DNA of 64,000 bases from Termitomyces sp. T153 (lineage: Eukaryota > Basidiomycota > Agaricomycetes > Agaricales > Lyophyllaceae). The notes under the pieces were generated by a model. It saw nothing but the letters and a program-made list of their open reading frames with translations. It ran no database searches and had not been told where the DNA came from. The position numbers and the translations under genes are program-made. The stretch lies in NCBI GenBank assembly GCA_018296165.2, contig JACKQL020000003.1:1240001-1304000 (forward strand). Reading direction: 5' to 3'. Of this stretch, positions 1 to 10,860 are shown in pieces (position 1 is the first letter of the stretch; each line of letters opens with the position of its first letter).

Positions 1-512
1 TCAAAGGTCTGATTGCTAAGTGTCAGTACCACTTAGAATCACTTGGAAGAGTTGTAATATTGAAGGGAGGTTTGTGCTGGATTTCAGCAATATGTTAAAA
101 ATAATGGAATACTTATGAAGGAAGGTTCATTTGACTGAGTAAAATATAATTGAAATCATAGTAAAGAGTGACATTTACTGACATTGACAATGACAAGGAG
201 ATCAACACTTTAATTTAAAAAAAGAAAGACCAAAATCAGCATAGTGAAAGAGATGAGTGTGAAAGCTCCATTATATGACAATCTTGAGTACTTTATTGAG
301 GAACTTCTATCAATAATATGAAAGACAAACTGAGGTTGAGTTTGGATCTCAGCATTGAGTTGATGAAATACAAAGACCTAACCAAATATAGTGAGGTTGG
401 GTCTAGGACTAAGCATTGAGTAGAATATTGAGGACCTAACTGAACAGAGTGAGGTTGGATCTGGGATGAAGCAAGAGCTACAGGCCCATGCCAAAGGCAT
501 GGACTGTAGCTT
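1..512 (+). mobile_element. Helitron-like 3' terminal segment, copy A
   Basis: This is the end of an element that continues left of the window. Bases 1-300 match, in inverse orientation, the stretch 35,700-36,075, so the two are copies of one sequence. It contains about three units of the 59-bp minisatellite (325-470) and ends in an imperfect hairpin (475-512) with arms GAGCTACAGG/CCCATGCC and GGCATGG/CTGTAGCTT around an AAA loop. Immediately to its right a Gypsy protease reading frame (minus strand) begins, so the element boundary lies at about 512-518. The same minisatellite plus hairpin follows the Helitron helicase gene at 12,655-13,045, which is why I call it a Helitron end. No protein is encoded here. 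Confidence 0.6.
475..512 (+). repeat. terminal hairpin of Helitron copy A
   Basis: Imperfect inverted repeat with an AAA loop, the last element-specific sequence before unrelated DNA. Its counterparts are at 13,008-13,045 (+), 35,450-35,487 (-) and 36,609-36,646 (-). Helitrons carry a hairpin near the 3' end, but the usual CTRR tetranucleotide is not evident after it. Confidence 0.6.
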
Positions 513-517
513 GTCAT

Positions 518-2032
518 ATTATCTACACCAATATCCACCACATTGAATACCTGTGTTTCCATGACCTCCCAGCACAACTTTCAGCTGCACCTCCTCTTTG
601 ATGAGCTCTACCTGATCTCCATGTTGTCAATTATCCTCAAACACATTGGATGCTTCTTCAACACCATTAGTAATTCCTGCTCTGTCACAAACCATGGGTT
701 GGCAAAACAGCAACTTGCATCTGAGTCCACCATCACTCTGGTGTCAATTAATTGTGGCTCTGGCATCTGATTATAGACTCTCAACATCACTGGCAGCTTC
801 AATGCCAAGTAAGATGACTGCAGTGATCTTGCATGAACCACTGCTGCTCACCTCCACCATTGTTGTCTCACTCTGTTCTTCACACTTGCATGCATGTTCT
901 CCCCAAACACACTAACATTATCAGTGCAACATACATTGGACCAATTGGTCATGCTTGCCATAGTGGAGCAAGACAACCCCACACAAAACCTACACCAGGA
1001 CCCTCCTCCTTCTTCTCCCCTGTCCTCAATGCTTTCCACACTGCTGCTTTGATCACTCACTTCCATAGTGGACACTGGACACTCCACCATAAAATAGCCA
1101 GGTTTGATGCACTTGAAACACACCTTCACTGCTGCTGACCTTTTGCTCCTATTGGTATCCATAGCATCCAGGTCCTTTAAAGCTGGTGGTGGCATGAACT
1201 ATCCATGCACCAGTTGCTGGCCAATTTGCTTGACTCTGCCACCATGTTGAGGCTCAGCTTGACAAATTCCAATTGCCCTTCCTTTTTGCTGTGATGTTAG
1301 CCAGCTTGCTCTCCCAGCATAGCAGAATGTCATGAGCTTCTTCAGGCATCTTATATTCAGAATTGGCCAATACCTCTATTGCTTGTAGTAAGTTCAACCC
1401 TTTCAAAAACTGATCCTTCACATGTTCACTCTTTACATCTGCACATTCCAGTTTGCTTTTCAGCTTAAAGAATGCCATACAGTAATTGGTAATTGAGCTT
1501 GAGCCTTGCATGAGTTGGTCAATCTTGTTCCTTGCCTCCTCTGCTGGATTACTTGTGCAGAACAAGGCTTTAAAATCTTCCAGCCACACTGCCCAGTTAT
1601 AGTGACATGGATCTGTCATGGCATCTTCAGGTCCAGTTGTAATAATGCATAACCACTCCTGTGCTTAGCCCAACAAGTATGACTGCACTCATACAATCTT
1701 TTGCTCATTGCTTCAAAAGTTTTCAAACAATGCTGCTGCCTCAACTTGCTGCACAAACTGATTTGCCAGATGCTTCTTGCCTCTGTCATACATAATGGAG
1801 GAGTTCACCCTCAGAGGGCATACCCCTGCATGTGTTGCAATTTCAAGGCTTGATAACCTAAACAGGCCTCATCCAGCTCCTTTTGTATTTCTCTAAAGTG
1901 CATCTGAATCTGCATCACCAGCTCTGCCTGGATAGTTTTGAACACTAGGTTGGCAATCCATGTCTCTGCTACTATTGCTGTACCATTGTCCTCAATCAGC
2001 AACATTGTTACACACAGGGGGAAGGGTTCCAA
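518..2032 (-). pseudogene. Gypsy-type gag-protease remnant
   Basis: Minus-strand fragments read in retrotransposon order. The segment 2,032-1,811 is gag N-terminal. The segment 1,619-1,254 is a capsid-like block with the W-x-x-F...L...F pattern of retrotransposon gag. A zinc knuckle near 1,115 reads CFKCIKPGYFMVEC, in which the histidine of CX2CX4HX4C is Tyr. The segment 841-608 is a retropepsin with a VDSDAS motif where DSGA is expected. A final protease piece ends in DIGVDNM at about 518, exactly where Helitron end A starts, so the Helitron or a deletion cut the frame. Several frameshifts and stops separate the pieces. RT and integrase are absent. Gag and protease assignment is firm; the family is not resolved. 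Confidence 0.75.
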
Positions 2033-2040
2033 AGAAAATT

Positions 2041-2289
2041 TTTAAGAAGGTATACTTGATTCAAGTGTCAAGGTCTGCTCATGACTTACAATAAATACAA
2101 CACAAGTAGGAACTGTAAAACAAAATGTATTGTAGTTAGGTTGGTGTATCTAGTGCTGGTACACACTTGTAGAATAAAATAAATCAAGCACAAGGCTTGT
2201 ATCATGTCTACCAACTATTGTACTAGTGCATTGTCATGTGGTATCATGACATCACTCTGCCCATTCATCCATCTTCAAGGGTACTGCTT
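2041..2289. other. no gene seen
   Basis: AT-rich spacer between the Gypsy gag remnant and the unrecognised repeated ORF region. I see no LTR, coding or RNA feature in it. Confidence 0.4.
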
Positions 2290-3845
2290 CCTTGTTGCTC
2301 ATGATGTCTGCTCAGTGCTCTGATGCAGCATTAGCTGCTAATGCTGTATCATTGGAGCCACTTGGTCCAGTTTCAGGAATGGCTGGGATAGCAACATTAG
2401 TTGCTACAGCCATGTCTGAAGGGCTAAGGATGACTTGTGGAGTTGTTTCTGGACAAGAGTTTGTGGGTGCCAAAGAGTCATTAGTGTAGTCCAGTTGAGG
2501 GACTCCTCTGTAGATGTGTCCTGAAAGGACACAGTAAAGCTTGTGGCTGAGTCAGTAGCAGCCAATGCCACTGACAAAAAGGGCCCCTCCTCAGTTGGAG
2601 CTGCAGTCAGAGGAAGAACCATGGAAAATGGCTCCTCCACTTCTCTAAGGAAGGTTCTCACCCCCTCTGCAGGACACTCCAGGAGGTGAGTAAAGATGGC
2701 TGCCTCCCTATAGCACAGCCATTCTGACACATTGAGTAGGAAGTGACCATAGCTCTTGTGGAGTTGCAGAAGCATTTGGAAGTGCTCCCAATTGTCAGCA
2801 GTGGAGGCATACCACCTGTCATACTTCTTTAAAGCAGGGAGCATGCTGATAGTCTGGAATTGACAATGATGTTCTTTGTTGACCCTTGTGAACAAGTCCA
2901 TGTGTAATGTGCTCCCTGACTAATGGCAATTGAGGAAGCATATACCATAGGTATATGCATGATTTACTCAGGCAGGAGGCATGTGGTTAGCAAGAAGGTG
3001 ACATATCACCTCCATCTCACTGAGATTGTTAATTTGCATAAGCAGCACTTGCAGCCTATGCATGGTGAAAGTGTAAGGGGAAAAAGGAGTAAATTTCCCT
3101 ACATGAACACAGTAGTTGTCAACTGCATCCTAATAGAGACAAGGTTGAGCAGCCACCATGGCAAACAGTCTCATATAGGCCATTTGTGTGTGCAGTGTAG
3201 TCAGGACAAGTGCCTGATCTAGTACATATCCAAAGAACAAGCATTGGTCTATGCATAACAAGGCATCAATAGCCACACCTGAATCTAGGTTCTGAGAACT
3301 TGGGTGGCTGTGGTGCAAAATATATTGTGCCCATGCATTGATGTTAAAGTGATGGCTGATCAGTACTTGAGTAAGTCCTGCTCCCTGTATGTTGTTATTT
3401 GTATGGCCAAGCATGGCTGACAAATGTGAAGGCAAGGGAACCATTTGCCAATAATGGTCCTCTCTGAGAAGAGATGTTTCCAACTCTCTTGGAGTCAACT
3501 CCATGACACATCACATGGTGTGGTCTCTGAGGTCTGGAGCCATGTAAAAGGAGATCTGGTGGAACTCCTGAAGGAGGAGAGTGGCATGTATCCACTCCCT
3601 CATAGTAACCTTAGCCCAGTGCCCCTGAATGATCTTCAGGATCAGTTGTAGCTGTTCTAAGTTCATAGGCATTCCTTATGGAGCCCATTGATACAGTAAT
3701 TCATAATGCAGGAATATATGTGATATCCCCACCATCTTGGTGGAGTGGGCAAAGACTGCTTTGTCACCAACAAAGACTGCATTGGTAGTTGGCAACCAGT
3801 AAAAGTTGGGGTGAAGGATATCCCTGAAGTTATTTTGGCACTCAA
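2290..3845 (-). pseudogene. unrecognised repeated protein, C-terminal part (copy 1)
   Basis: I do not recognise this protein. Minus-strand frames at 3,845-3,663, 3,595-3,395, 3,504-3,130 and 2,901-2,404 are pieces of one coding sequence broken by frameshifts. A conserved stretch reads FGYVLDQALVLTTLHTQ...RLFAMVAAQPCL. The same sequence recurs on the plus strand at 15,545-16,960, where that stretch is recognisable as YVLDWALVLTILHAQ. Conservation between two decayed copies means it was a real multicopy gene. The tail (2,600-2,404) is Thr/Ser-rich. At the other copy it is followed by an LTR, so it may be an extra ORF or gag-like gene of an LTR element. That is inference. Confidence 0.5.
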
Positions 3846-3905
3846 AGCACCCTTGTATTAATATGGTCTCTCAGCTGTCTGGAAAGTAGCCAGGCACTGT
3901 ATCAT

Positions 3906-5588
3906 TCAAATGCAGCCCAGTTTGGACTTTTCAGTATCAATAGTCAATAGCCATTTGGCATTAGCATTGTGCTGCTTCTTATGACAATGCTCAGTGGCAT
4001 TGTCTTCTGAGTTGCTGTCCAGAATACATTGCTTAGACATTGGGACATTGTCATCATCATCACTCTCCAAATCAGATGCCACTGGGGCACTCATGGCAGC
4101 TCAGGCAGCTTATACTTGGGTGATAAAGAATTCTTTGTTATGGGGGTCCCAATGCACAGTTGTAAAGTGCTTGTGGGACAGGGAAGTGGGAATCTCATAG
4201 GTTCTCAGTTCAAGGACCCCAGTCATGTTTGCAGAAAACTGCCACTACTGGAGTTGTAGCTGGCTTTGCAGAGCCAGCCTGAGCCATTGCTGTTTTTGAT
4301 GGCCCAGCTTTAGCTGCCACTGATTTCAATGGCCCAGCCTTGGCCACTGTTGATTTGGATGGTCCAACAGTGCACAGGAACACCTTGAAGTCAGAGTGCT
4401 TGTCCATCCTCTGGTCATCACCAGCAGGCACATCATCATTATAGGGCACTAGCAGTGCCCTCTGAGTTGAGGAGCCCTTGACAAATACAGAAGGCTCTGT
4501 ACAAGCCTTCTTTGCTTTTGGAGATTGAGGAGGAGACACTACACACTTCTCCTTTTCTAATGCTGAGTGGAAGGGGTCTATTCAAGCCTCATCCCTTTGG
4601 TTTCTAACAATGTCAAGTTTGTTCAGAACTTGAGATAGTGCTACTTGCACTACTGAGTTATTGAGGACATCAGCCCTAATGTCCTCTGGTACTCTGGCTT
4701 CATAGAATCACTGGAGCAGGTGAGCAAGTTGCTCATCTGTGACAGTGAAGGGCTCAGGCTCTTTTGCTTTGCCCTTGCCCTTCTCTTTTGCAGAAAAGCA
4801 TTGCTCAACTGTCTTCTGAGCAGTCAACATAGAAGTGCTACTCTCCTGTGCTGGTATGGATGGAAATATTGCAGTTGTCTTCTCTTTTTCCTTGCTAGTT
4901 GAGGTGGCCATTGGATGCCCCAACATACTTGAAGCTGAAGATGGGGTGTTTGATGAATATACTACAGTGAGCAGTGGTGGGTATGATTGCTGCAGAGGGG
5001 CCAAGGACTGCATCAGAGCTGTAATAGATTCTGAGCCATTGTCATCCACATTCATTGCCTCAGATGAAGATAGTGTAGGGATAGAAATCCCTATTTGTGG
5101 TGAACTGTTGGCAGGTCATCATTGACCTGCTATGTCCATTGTATGGCTGGGTCCAGCTACTGGCAGTGGGGCCACATTGTACTTTGGCACCACATACTAT
5201 TAGAATTCCTGGGACTACACAGGCTGTGGGCCTACAGGATATCCAAAGTTCATTGGTGGGAGCACATGAAGTCCCCCACGTCCTCTTCTCAAACAACTAC
5301 ATTGTGGCAGTGCATTGCCACTGCATAGCTAGGTGGGGCTACATTACTAGGCACTGCCACAGGTTCTCTGCCTATGGGCCTTCCTTTCTATGGGGCTGGA
5401 GCTGCTCTTCTTATTGCTAGAGGTGCTACATCTCCAGACACTAGCCCTCCTGCTAGCACAGCAAATCCACTGAGTCCTGGGAGTGAACTACTCCTTGGTC
5501 CTCCTCCTCTTGAGCTCTGTCCAGAACTCAACAAATATTTTGGCAGACTTGCATCTGCCTCACCTGGTTGCTTCTTTTTCTTGCCCAT
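3906..5588 (-). pseudogene. unrecognised protein, low-complexity N-terminal part
   Basis: Probable N-terminal half of the gene whose C-terminus is at 2,290-3,845. It seems to begin at about 5,588 with a lysine-rich start (MGKKKKQPGEAD), followed by Ser/Pro/Gly-rich sequence. A segment 5,055-4,708 is rich in Ser and has the basic run KEKGKGKAKEPEP. Near 4,375-4,250 there are four degenerate 10-residue repeats of the type GPSKSTVAKA, and then an acidic patch ESDDDDN near 4,060. It looks like a disordered nuclear-type tail. Frames shift between segments, so the gene is dead. The copy at 15,545 lacks this half. Confidence 0.35.
4250..4375 (-). repeat. four degenerate 30-bp coding repeats (AKAGPSK type)
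   Basis: Tandem repeats of about 30 bp encode GPSKSTVAKA, GPLKSVAAKA, GPSKTAMAQA and GSAKPATTP on the minus strand. Simple slippage-type expansion inside a disordered protein region. Confidence 0.6.
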
Positions 5589-5739
5589 CAGGAAAGGAGT
5601 CTTATTACTTACTGTTGGTGCAATGCACCAATATTGTAGTTGAAGATAAGGCCAGTTGGACTTTGCAACAAGCCAAAAAATTGGCTGATATAATATCTGA
5701 TGGCCACTGGCATGGCACCCTATCCAACTTAAGTTGACT

Positions 5740-7020
5740 TAGTCCTTTTAGCCAACTGCACAGGGCATCAGATGCCCTTTGGTATACAAGGACTGGATCT
5801 GATGGGAAAATTCTCTATCAGACCTATTTTGTGGCTGCAGCATTTGGGCCATCTTTGGGATGGCCTCACTGAGAGTCATATCCCTTGGGCTGTCAGGACT
5901 ATCAGACCCATGGTAGGCCTGAGCTGATCCCTCCATGCTATCATTACTGTCAGGAAGACCTTGTGCTTCTACATCACAAAGTTTGTGACAATCTCACACC
6001 CACCAGCTTCTGTGGCTCATTCTGTCATGGAGGGTGCAAATCTGATCCAGTTGTGCTTGCATCTCCTGCAGGCACATTGGGGGCAAATTATCCCACTCTA
6101 GGGTGATTCACATATCTGCTTGTACATAGTCATAGATGTGGTGTACATTTTGAGGGGAACTGCTCTCAAAGTAGTGGGATAAATAGTCCACTACCTTATT
6201 GAGCTCTTTCTCAACATATATGATGTTAAAATTAAATCTTGACATATAATTCTTCTACTGTCATTAAAAGGGTGATAGATTCTGTTGGGTGTTGAAAAAC
6301 TCAAGAGCTTTATGATCCATAATTACATCTTTCTTATACCTTAAAAGCTTATCCTCCCATTTGAGGAGGGCCTCTAGAATAGCCAATGTCTCTAATTTGT
6401 GCATAGCATAATTTTGCTGTGCATTAGTAAACTTTTTGGACATGAATTCAGCTGGTTGACATTTCTGCCAGCTTGGGCCTTGCTCATACATAGCTTTGAC
6501 ACCTGTCTTTGAGGCATCACAAATTAGCCAAATAGGATCCTTGTGTTGAGGATTGATTGGCTGAATAATTGGGGTTTTGGCACAGATCCATTTGATCATG
6601 TCAAAGCACCATTGGTGAATGGGTTGCCAGTGGAATGGCTACCCATCTGTGTCATGGCCATTAGTGGCCTGATATATGCAGAGATATTGGGCAAGAAGTT
6701 TCCAATGTAATTCACCAATTCCACAAATCATTGGATATCATTGTAGGTTCTAGGAGTACACCACTCTTGGATCTGATTCAACTTATCCATATCAGTGTGT
6801 ATACCCTGGGAATCAATATGGCTAAAGCACTTGATGTGCTTAGCATACAGCTCACACTTCTTCCACTTGAGGTAGGGCTTGTTTTTACATAGTCTTCTAA
6901 AGACTACTCTGGGGTGCTGTTTATGCTCCTCAATAGAATCTAAAAAGACAAATATATCATCTAAATACACATGCATCCATTTCCTAATGATGTTCCTTAA
7001 AATAAATGCCATCAGATGTT
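5740..7020 (-). pseudogene. Gypsy reverse transcriptase-RNase H remnant
   Basis: Minus-strand frame 7,012-6,728 is the RT palm with an intact VYLDDIFVF motif, then the connection region (KCELYAKHIKCFSHI..., in full-length relatives KC.F....V.YLGH). Frame 6,599-6,264 is the RNase H-like domain, with ICDASKTGVKAMYEQ and a C-terminal DHKALEFF. It continues through the RNase H-integrase linker (KVVDYLSHYF, near 6,200) and fades at about 5,740 before any integrase. The RT is cut at its start at about 7,020, where Helitron sequence begins, so the Helitron 5' end may have inserted here. Protease and gag are missing on this side. Confidence 0.8.
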
Positions 7021-8124
7021 GTGGGGGTATGGGAACTGGGGGTATTAATCAATCTATGGGAACTGGAGGTATGGGAACTGGGGGTTTGAGACTTGATCAC
7101 CAATCTATAGCCACCACTTTTGGCTCTTCAAGAAGACCTATTAGGCAGCCAGCAGCTGCTGATGATCCATTTTCTATAGTGATTCCTGAAACTGTTTTGC
7201 CTGAAGGGTGGGATGCTCCTTTACAGAATCCTATCCCTAGAATGGTGCCACCTCCACCTGCTTCTATACAGAGAAGAGGCAATAGACTCAATTAGTCTGC
7301 TATTGCTCAAGCTGCTATGGTCATTCCAGAAACAGTTTTGCTAGAAGGTTGGGATGCTCCTTTGCAAAATCCCTTACCTAGATTGGTACATTTTCTACCT
7401 GCTCCTGCACTGACAAGAGTGAGACCAGATGCTGATAGAGAAATAATGGCAGACCACCAAATCCAACAACAGCATGTACTAGCAGCATTGCAGGAGCAGC
7501 AAAGACTGAGACATATTGCTATGGTTGAAGAGCAGAAGAAGCAACAACAAGGTTTGGCCATCTTGCATCATGAAAGGCTGAGGGAGGAGGAAAGATTGAG
7601 GCAACAGGAACAAGGTCAGCCAAACACTTCTTTAAAATGCTATTTTAACTAACAAAGTTCAATAGCATATTGATCTGGATCCTGAACATAGGCCTTTGAA
7701 TGCAGCTATGGCTCAAAGGATCTTTCAAGGCTGGGAATAGCAACATAAAGCTGATCTGGAAGAGGATTTCAATGATTTAGGTCATCAAAATGATATACTT
7801 TCTGAGGATGACTTGGAATATGTTGATTCTGCTAAACATCAACCAGCAGAGCAATTGGATCCTCCTCTTGATGATTCATTGGGTCCTCAGAATGACATGT
7901 CTTCAGATGATGGCTTAGAATATGTTAATCCTGCTCAACAGAGACCTGCAGAAGACTTGGACCCTGCCCTACCCAGTAATCTACCACAACCAGAAAATCC
8001 TGCTGAAAATATACTAGCAGAAGAACTAGAGCCTCCCCTTGAATTTCCTATTCCACTGCAGCTTGGCCCTGCTCAGCCTATTCTAAGAGGAAGACAACCT
8101 TATTTGATGGCACCACATTCATAG
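7021..8124 (+). pseudogene. Helitron N-terminal, low-complexity coding segment
   Basis: Open segments upstream of the recognisable Helitron domains. It begins with MGTGG repeats (7,029-7,090). A stretch encoding IPETVLPEGWDAPLQNP then occurs twice (about 7,177-7,290 and 7,318-7,420), followed by a Gln/Glu/Arg-rich coiled-coil-like run (QEQQRL...EEERLRQQEQGQ, 7,440-7,615). An acidic, proline-rich segment (7,813-8,124) has two EYV(D/N)(S/P)A...PAE.LDP repeats. Frames change between 7,652 and 7,813. I assign it to the Helitron by position and direction only; it could be a separate captured ORF. Confidence 0.4.
7177..7420 (+). repeat. imperfect tandem duplication of about 140 bp
   Basis: Two copies of a segment encoding (V)IPETVLxEGWDAPLQNP(I/L)PR(M/L)V, beginning at about 7,177 and 7,318. 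Both are in open reading frame, so the duplication preceded or was tolerated by the coding sequence. Confidence 0.7.
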
Positions 8125-8149
8125 CACCACATTACCTTGTTCCTATGAC

Positions 8150-9646
8150 TGTCATAGGTTCACACTGCCCAGCTCTACATTTTGATGCTGAAAAGCTCAC
8201 CAGGTCTACCAGAAATAATCCAAAATTTGGCATGTGCTGCTTACAAGGCCAAGTGAATTTGCTTAGGCTTTAGGATGCTCCAGCAGATTTACTGAACCTG
8301 CTCCATGGGTATCATCCACTCTCTGATGCTTTTAAAACATCTATCTGTCAATACAATGCAGCCTCTGCATACACATTTCTGGGAGTCAAAATTGACCATG
8401 GCATTACCAATGCTCCTGGACCATACAGCTTTAGGATCATTGGAGAACTACATCATTTGACAGGTGCCTTGCTTTCTACTGAAGGCAATCTTCCTGTATA
8501 TGCACAGCACTACTTTTACAACCACAATCAGCAATTGGCTTTTTGTCAACAGACCAATTCCAGGCTTGACCTCAGATAATGGCCTCTTTATAGAATATGC
8601 TTGCTAGAGTCAATCCCTTTATTGGCTTATAGAAGCAGGCCAGGCAAATTATAGGAGAAGTTCTAGAAGGCCAACCACAAAGGCTTTCTGTCAAGCTTAC
8701 AGCTAATTTTGGAGACCCTCGATGCTATAATGACTCCAATGAACAGGAGGAGGTTGCAGCTGTAATTCCAGGAGATGGCTCAGAGGAGCAATTGAATTAT
8801 CATGATATAGTCTTGCACTTGCATAGAAGTCAATTGAAGCAGATCAGTCACTTGCACCCATATTACATTCTATTGCATTATACCATCATCTTTCTCACTG
8901 GACAGCCTAGATTTCATACTGATATTCACTCTCATTTTGGACCACAGAATCAACAAAGATCAGCAAAGGTCATCCAAATAGCATATTATGCATATATACT
9001 GCAGCAAAGAACTTTGGAATTCAATGCACCATTACTCTGGAGTGGGAGGATATTTTATCAATATGTTGTAGATGCATGGGCTTCCGCTGAAGAAAACAAG
9101 TTGAATTGAATTTGACACAATCAGAAGAAGATTAGAGCTGAAGTCTATTAGGGAGTAGTGGATGCTGCTGCTGGAGATGAACAAGTCACCCCACAAAGCT
9201 GATGTGTTATTCTCCCATCCTCCCATACTGGAAGTGATCAACAGATGCAGCAATGATTCCAGGACTCTATGGCTATCTGCAGGAACTTTGGAAAACCTGA
9301 TCTCTTCTTAACTATAATTGCTAATCCAAAGTGGTCAGAAATTGAAGAAGCTCTCTTGAAGGAACTTGCAGTCAATGAGAAGAAGCAAATAGCTGCTGAC
9401 TGACTTGATATTGTTGCCAGAGTATTTGAACTCAAGAAAAATGCTGTGGTGAAGGAGATCAAGGAAGGTGTTTTTGGCAGCTGTGTAGCTTATGTTCATA
9501 CCATTGAATTCCAAAAGAGAGGACTTCCACATATGCACATCTTGATCTTTTTCTACCATCATCATAGGATCAAGGATGCTCCAGATGTGGATTCTATTGT
9601 CTCTGCTCAAATTCCAAATCCAGTTGCTCAGCCTCAATTGTATCAG
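8150..9646 (+). pseudogene. Helitron N-terminal domain and HUH Rep motif (exon 1 part)
   Basis: The 5' part of the RepHel gene. From about 8,175 the sequence encodes the cysteine-containing block typical of Helitron proteins (NNPKFGMCCLQGQVNLLRL), then YNAASAYTFLGVKIDHG, the HHLTGALL strand and YAQHYFYN. 8,792-9,109 encodes YHDIVLHLHRSQLKQISHLHP and FNAPLLWSGRIFYQYVVDAWAS, well-known signatures of the Helitron-like N domain. 9,446-9,646 contains the HUH motif (GLPHMHILIF, His codons at 9,530 and 9,536) that binds the catalytic metal. Scattered stops and frame changes occur around 8,270, 8,575 and 9,110. The exon ends at 9,646 in front of a GT. Confidence 0.85.
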
Positions 9647-9696
9647 GTATTGGCTTTGTTTGAATCCTAGATTCAGTTACTTATTTTTGTTGTCAG
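9647..9696 (+). other. 50-bp spliceosomal intron in the Helitron Rep gene
   Basis: GT at 9,647 and CAG at 9,694-9,696. Removing it joins ...QLYQ directly to VVTTNMVHDSCGA in phase 0, restoring the expected Helitron sequence across the HUH-to-Y2 linker. An in-frame stop lies inside the intron. The size is usual for basidiomycetes. Confidence 0.75.
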
Positions 9697-10857
9697 GTTG
9701 TTACTACCAACATGGTCCATGATTCATGTGGAGCTGCTAAACCCAATGCTAAGTGCATGGTAGATGGCAAATGTTCCAAGAAATACCTAAAGGAATTCCA
9801 AGAGGCTACTCAGTATGGAGATAATGGCTATCCTCAATATGCCAGACCTGACAATGGGTGCTTCTTTGAAAAGAATGGTCATCATTATGATAATTGTGAT
9901 GTTGTCCCATACAACCCTTATCTATTAGCCAAGTACAAATGTCACATCAATGTGGAGGTCTGTGCTTCAGTGGAAGCCATCAAGTACATTCACAAGTACA
10001 TTTACAAAGGCCATGATAGGACAACTTTGGAGATTGCTGGAGAGCAGATGGACCAGAGGGATGAAATCAAGGAACACTTGGATGCCAGATACATCTTTGC
10101 ACCTGAGGCTTGCTGGCATATCTTTAAATTCAACATGCATGGAGTACATTCCTCTGTGTATCAATTATCTGTGCATTTGGAGGACCAACATGAAGTCTAC
10201 TTTCAAGATCATGAGCCTTTGGAGATTGCTAGGCCTAATGCAAACAAGACTGCACTCACTGCTTGGTTTGAAGCCAATGTCAGATTCCCTGATAATAACA
10301 CCACCTATCAGAGCTTTCCAACCAAGTTTGTCTATGAAGCTTCCAAAAGGACTTAGAAAGAGAGGCAAAGAGAAACAGCTATTAGGAGGATGTACTTTGC
10401 TTCACTCCAACAGGGAGAAAGGTTTTACCTTAGGATGCTCCTGATAATTGTGACCAATGCAGCATCATGGGCTGATCTCAGGACAGTCAATGGCCACACC
10501 TATCCTACTTACAAGGAGGCATGCAAGGCCCTTTGTCTTTTAAAAGATGATGCAGAATGGAGGCAATATCTCACTGAAGCTGCTCCAATCCAATCAGAAT
10601 CAGCTCTCAGACAGCTCTTTCACACTATTCTATTCCACTGTGCTCCTACCACTCCAGAGACTCTATGGGACAAATTCAAGCACTCCATTTGTGATGATCT
10701 TCAACACAGATTGGAGAATATCAAGCAGTACAAAGACAGAGTCTTTACTGATGAAGATGTCTATGACTATGGCCTTTATCTGATCAATGACAACCTGAAG
10801 AATTTTGGTAAGACTCTTCAAGACTTTCCCAACATGCTAGAACCTCAACAAGTTTGA
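9697..10857 (+). pseudogene. Helitron Rep nuclease, Y2 part, and Rep-helicase linker
   Basis: Continues the RepHel protein after the intron. It includes the cysteine-rich block CGAAKPNAKCMVDGKCSKKY and the tyrosine motif AIKYIHKYIYKGHDR (about 9,976-10,015), where the two catalytic tyrosines for rolling-circle strand transfer are expected. A TAG at 10,354-10,356 interrupts the frame, which then continues unchanged from 10,357 to a TGA at 10,855-10,857. The rest (MYFASLQQGERFYLRMLL..., the conserved ERFYLR(M/L)LL motif) is the conserved linker ahead of the helicase. All key Rep residues visible here are intact; only stops kill it. Confidence 0.85.
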
Positions 10858-10860
10858 AAT

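Noticed and set aside
7097..7561. Minus-strand cysteine-rich frames opposite the Helitron N-terminal segment
   Set aside because: They mirror the Gln-rich plus-strand frame and its internal duplication; no independent evidence.
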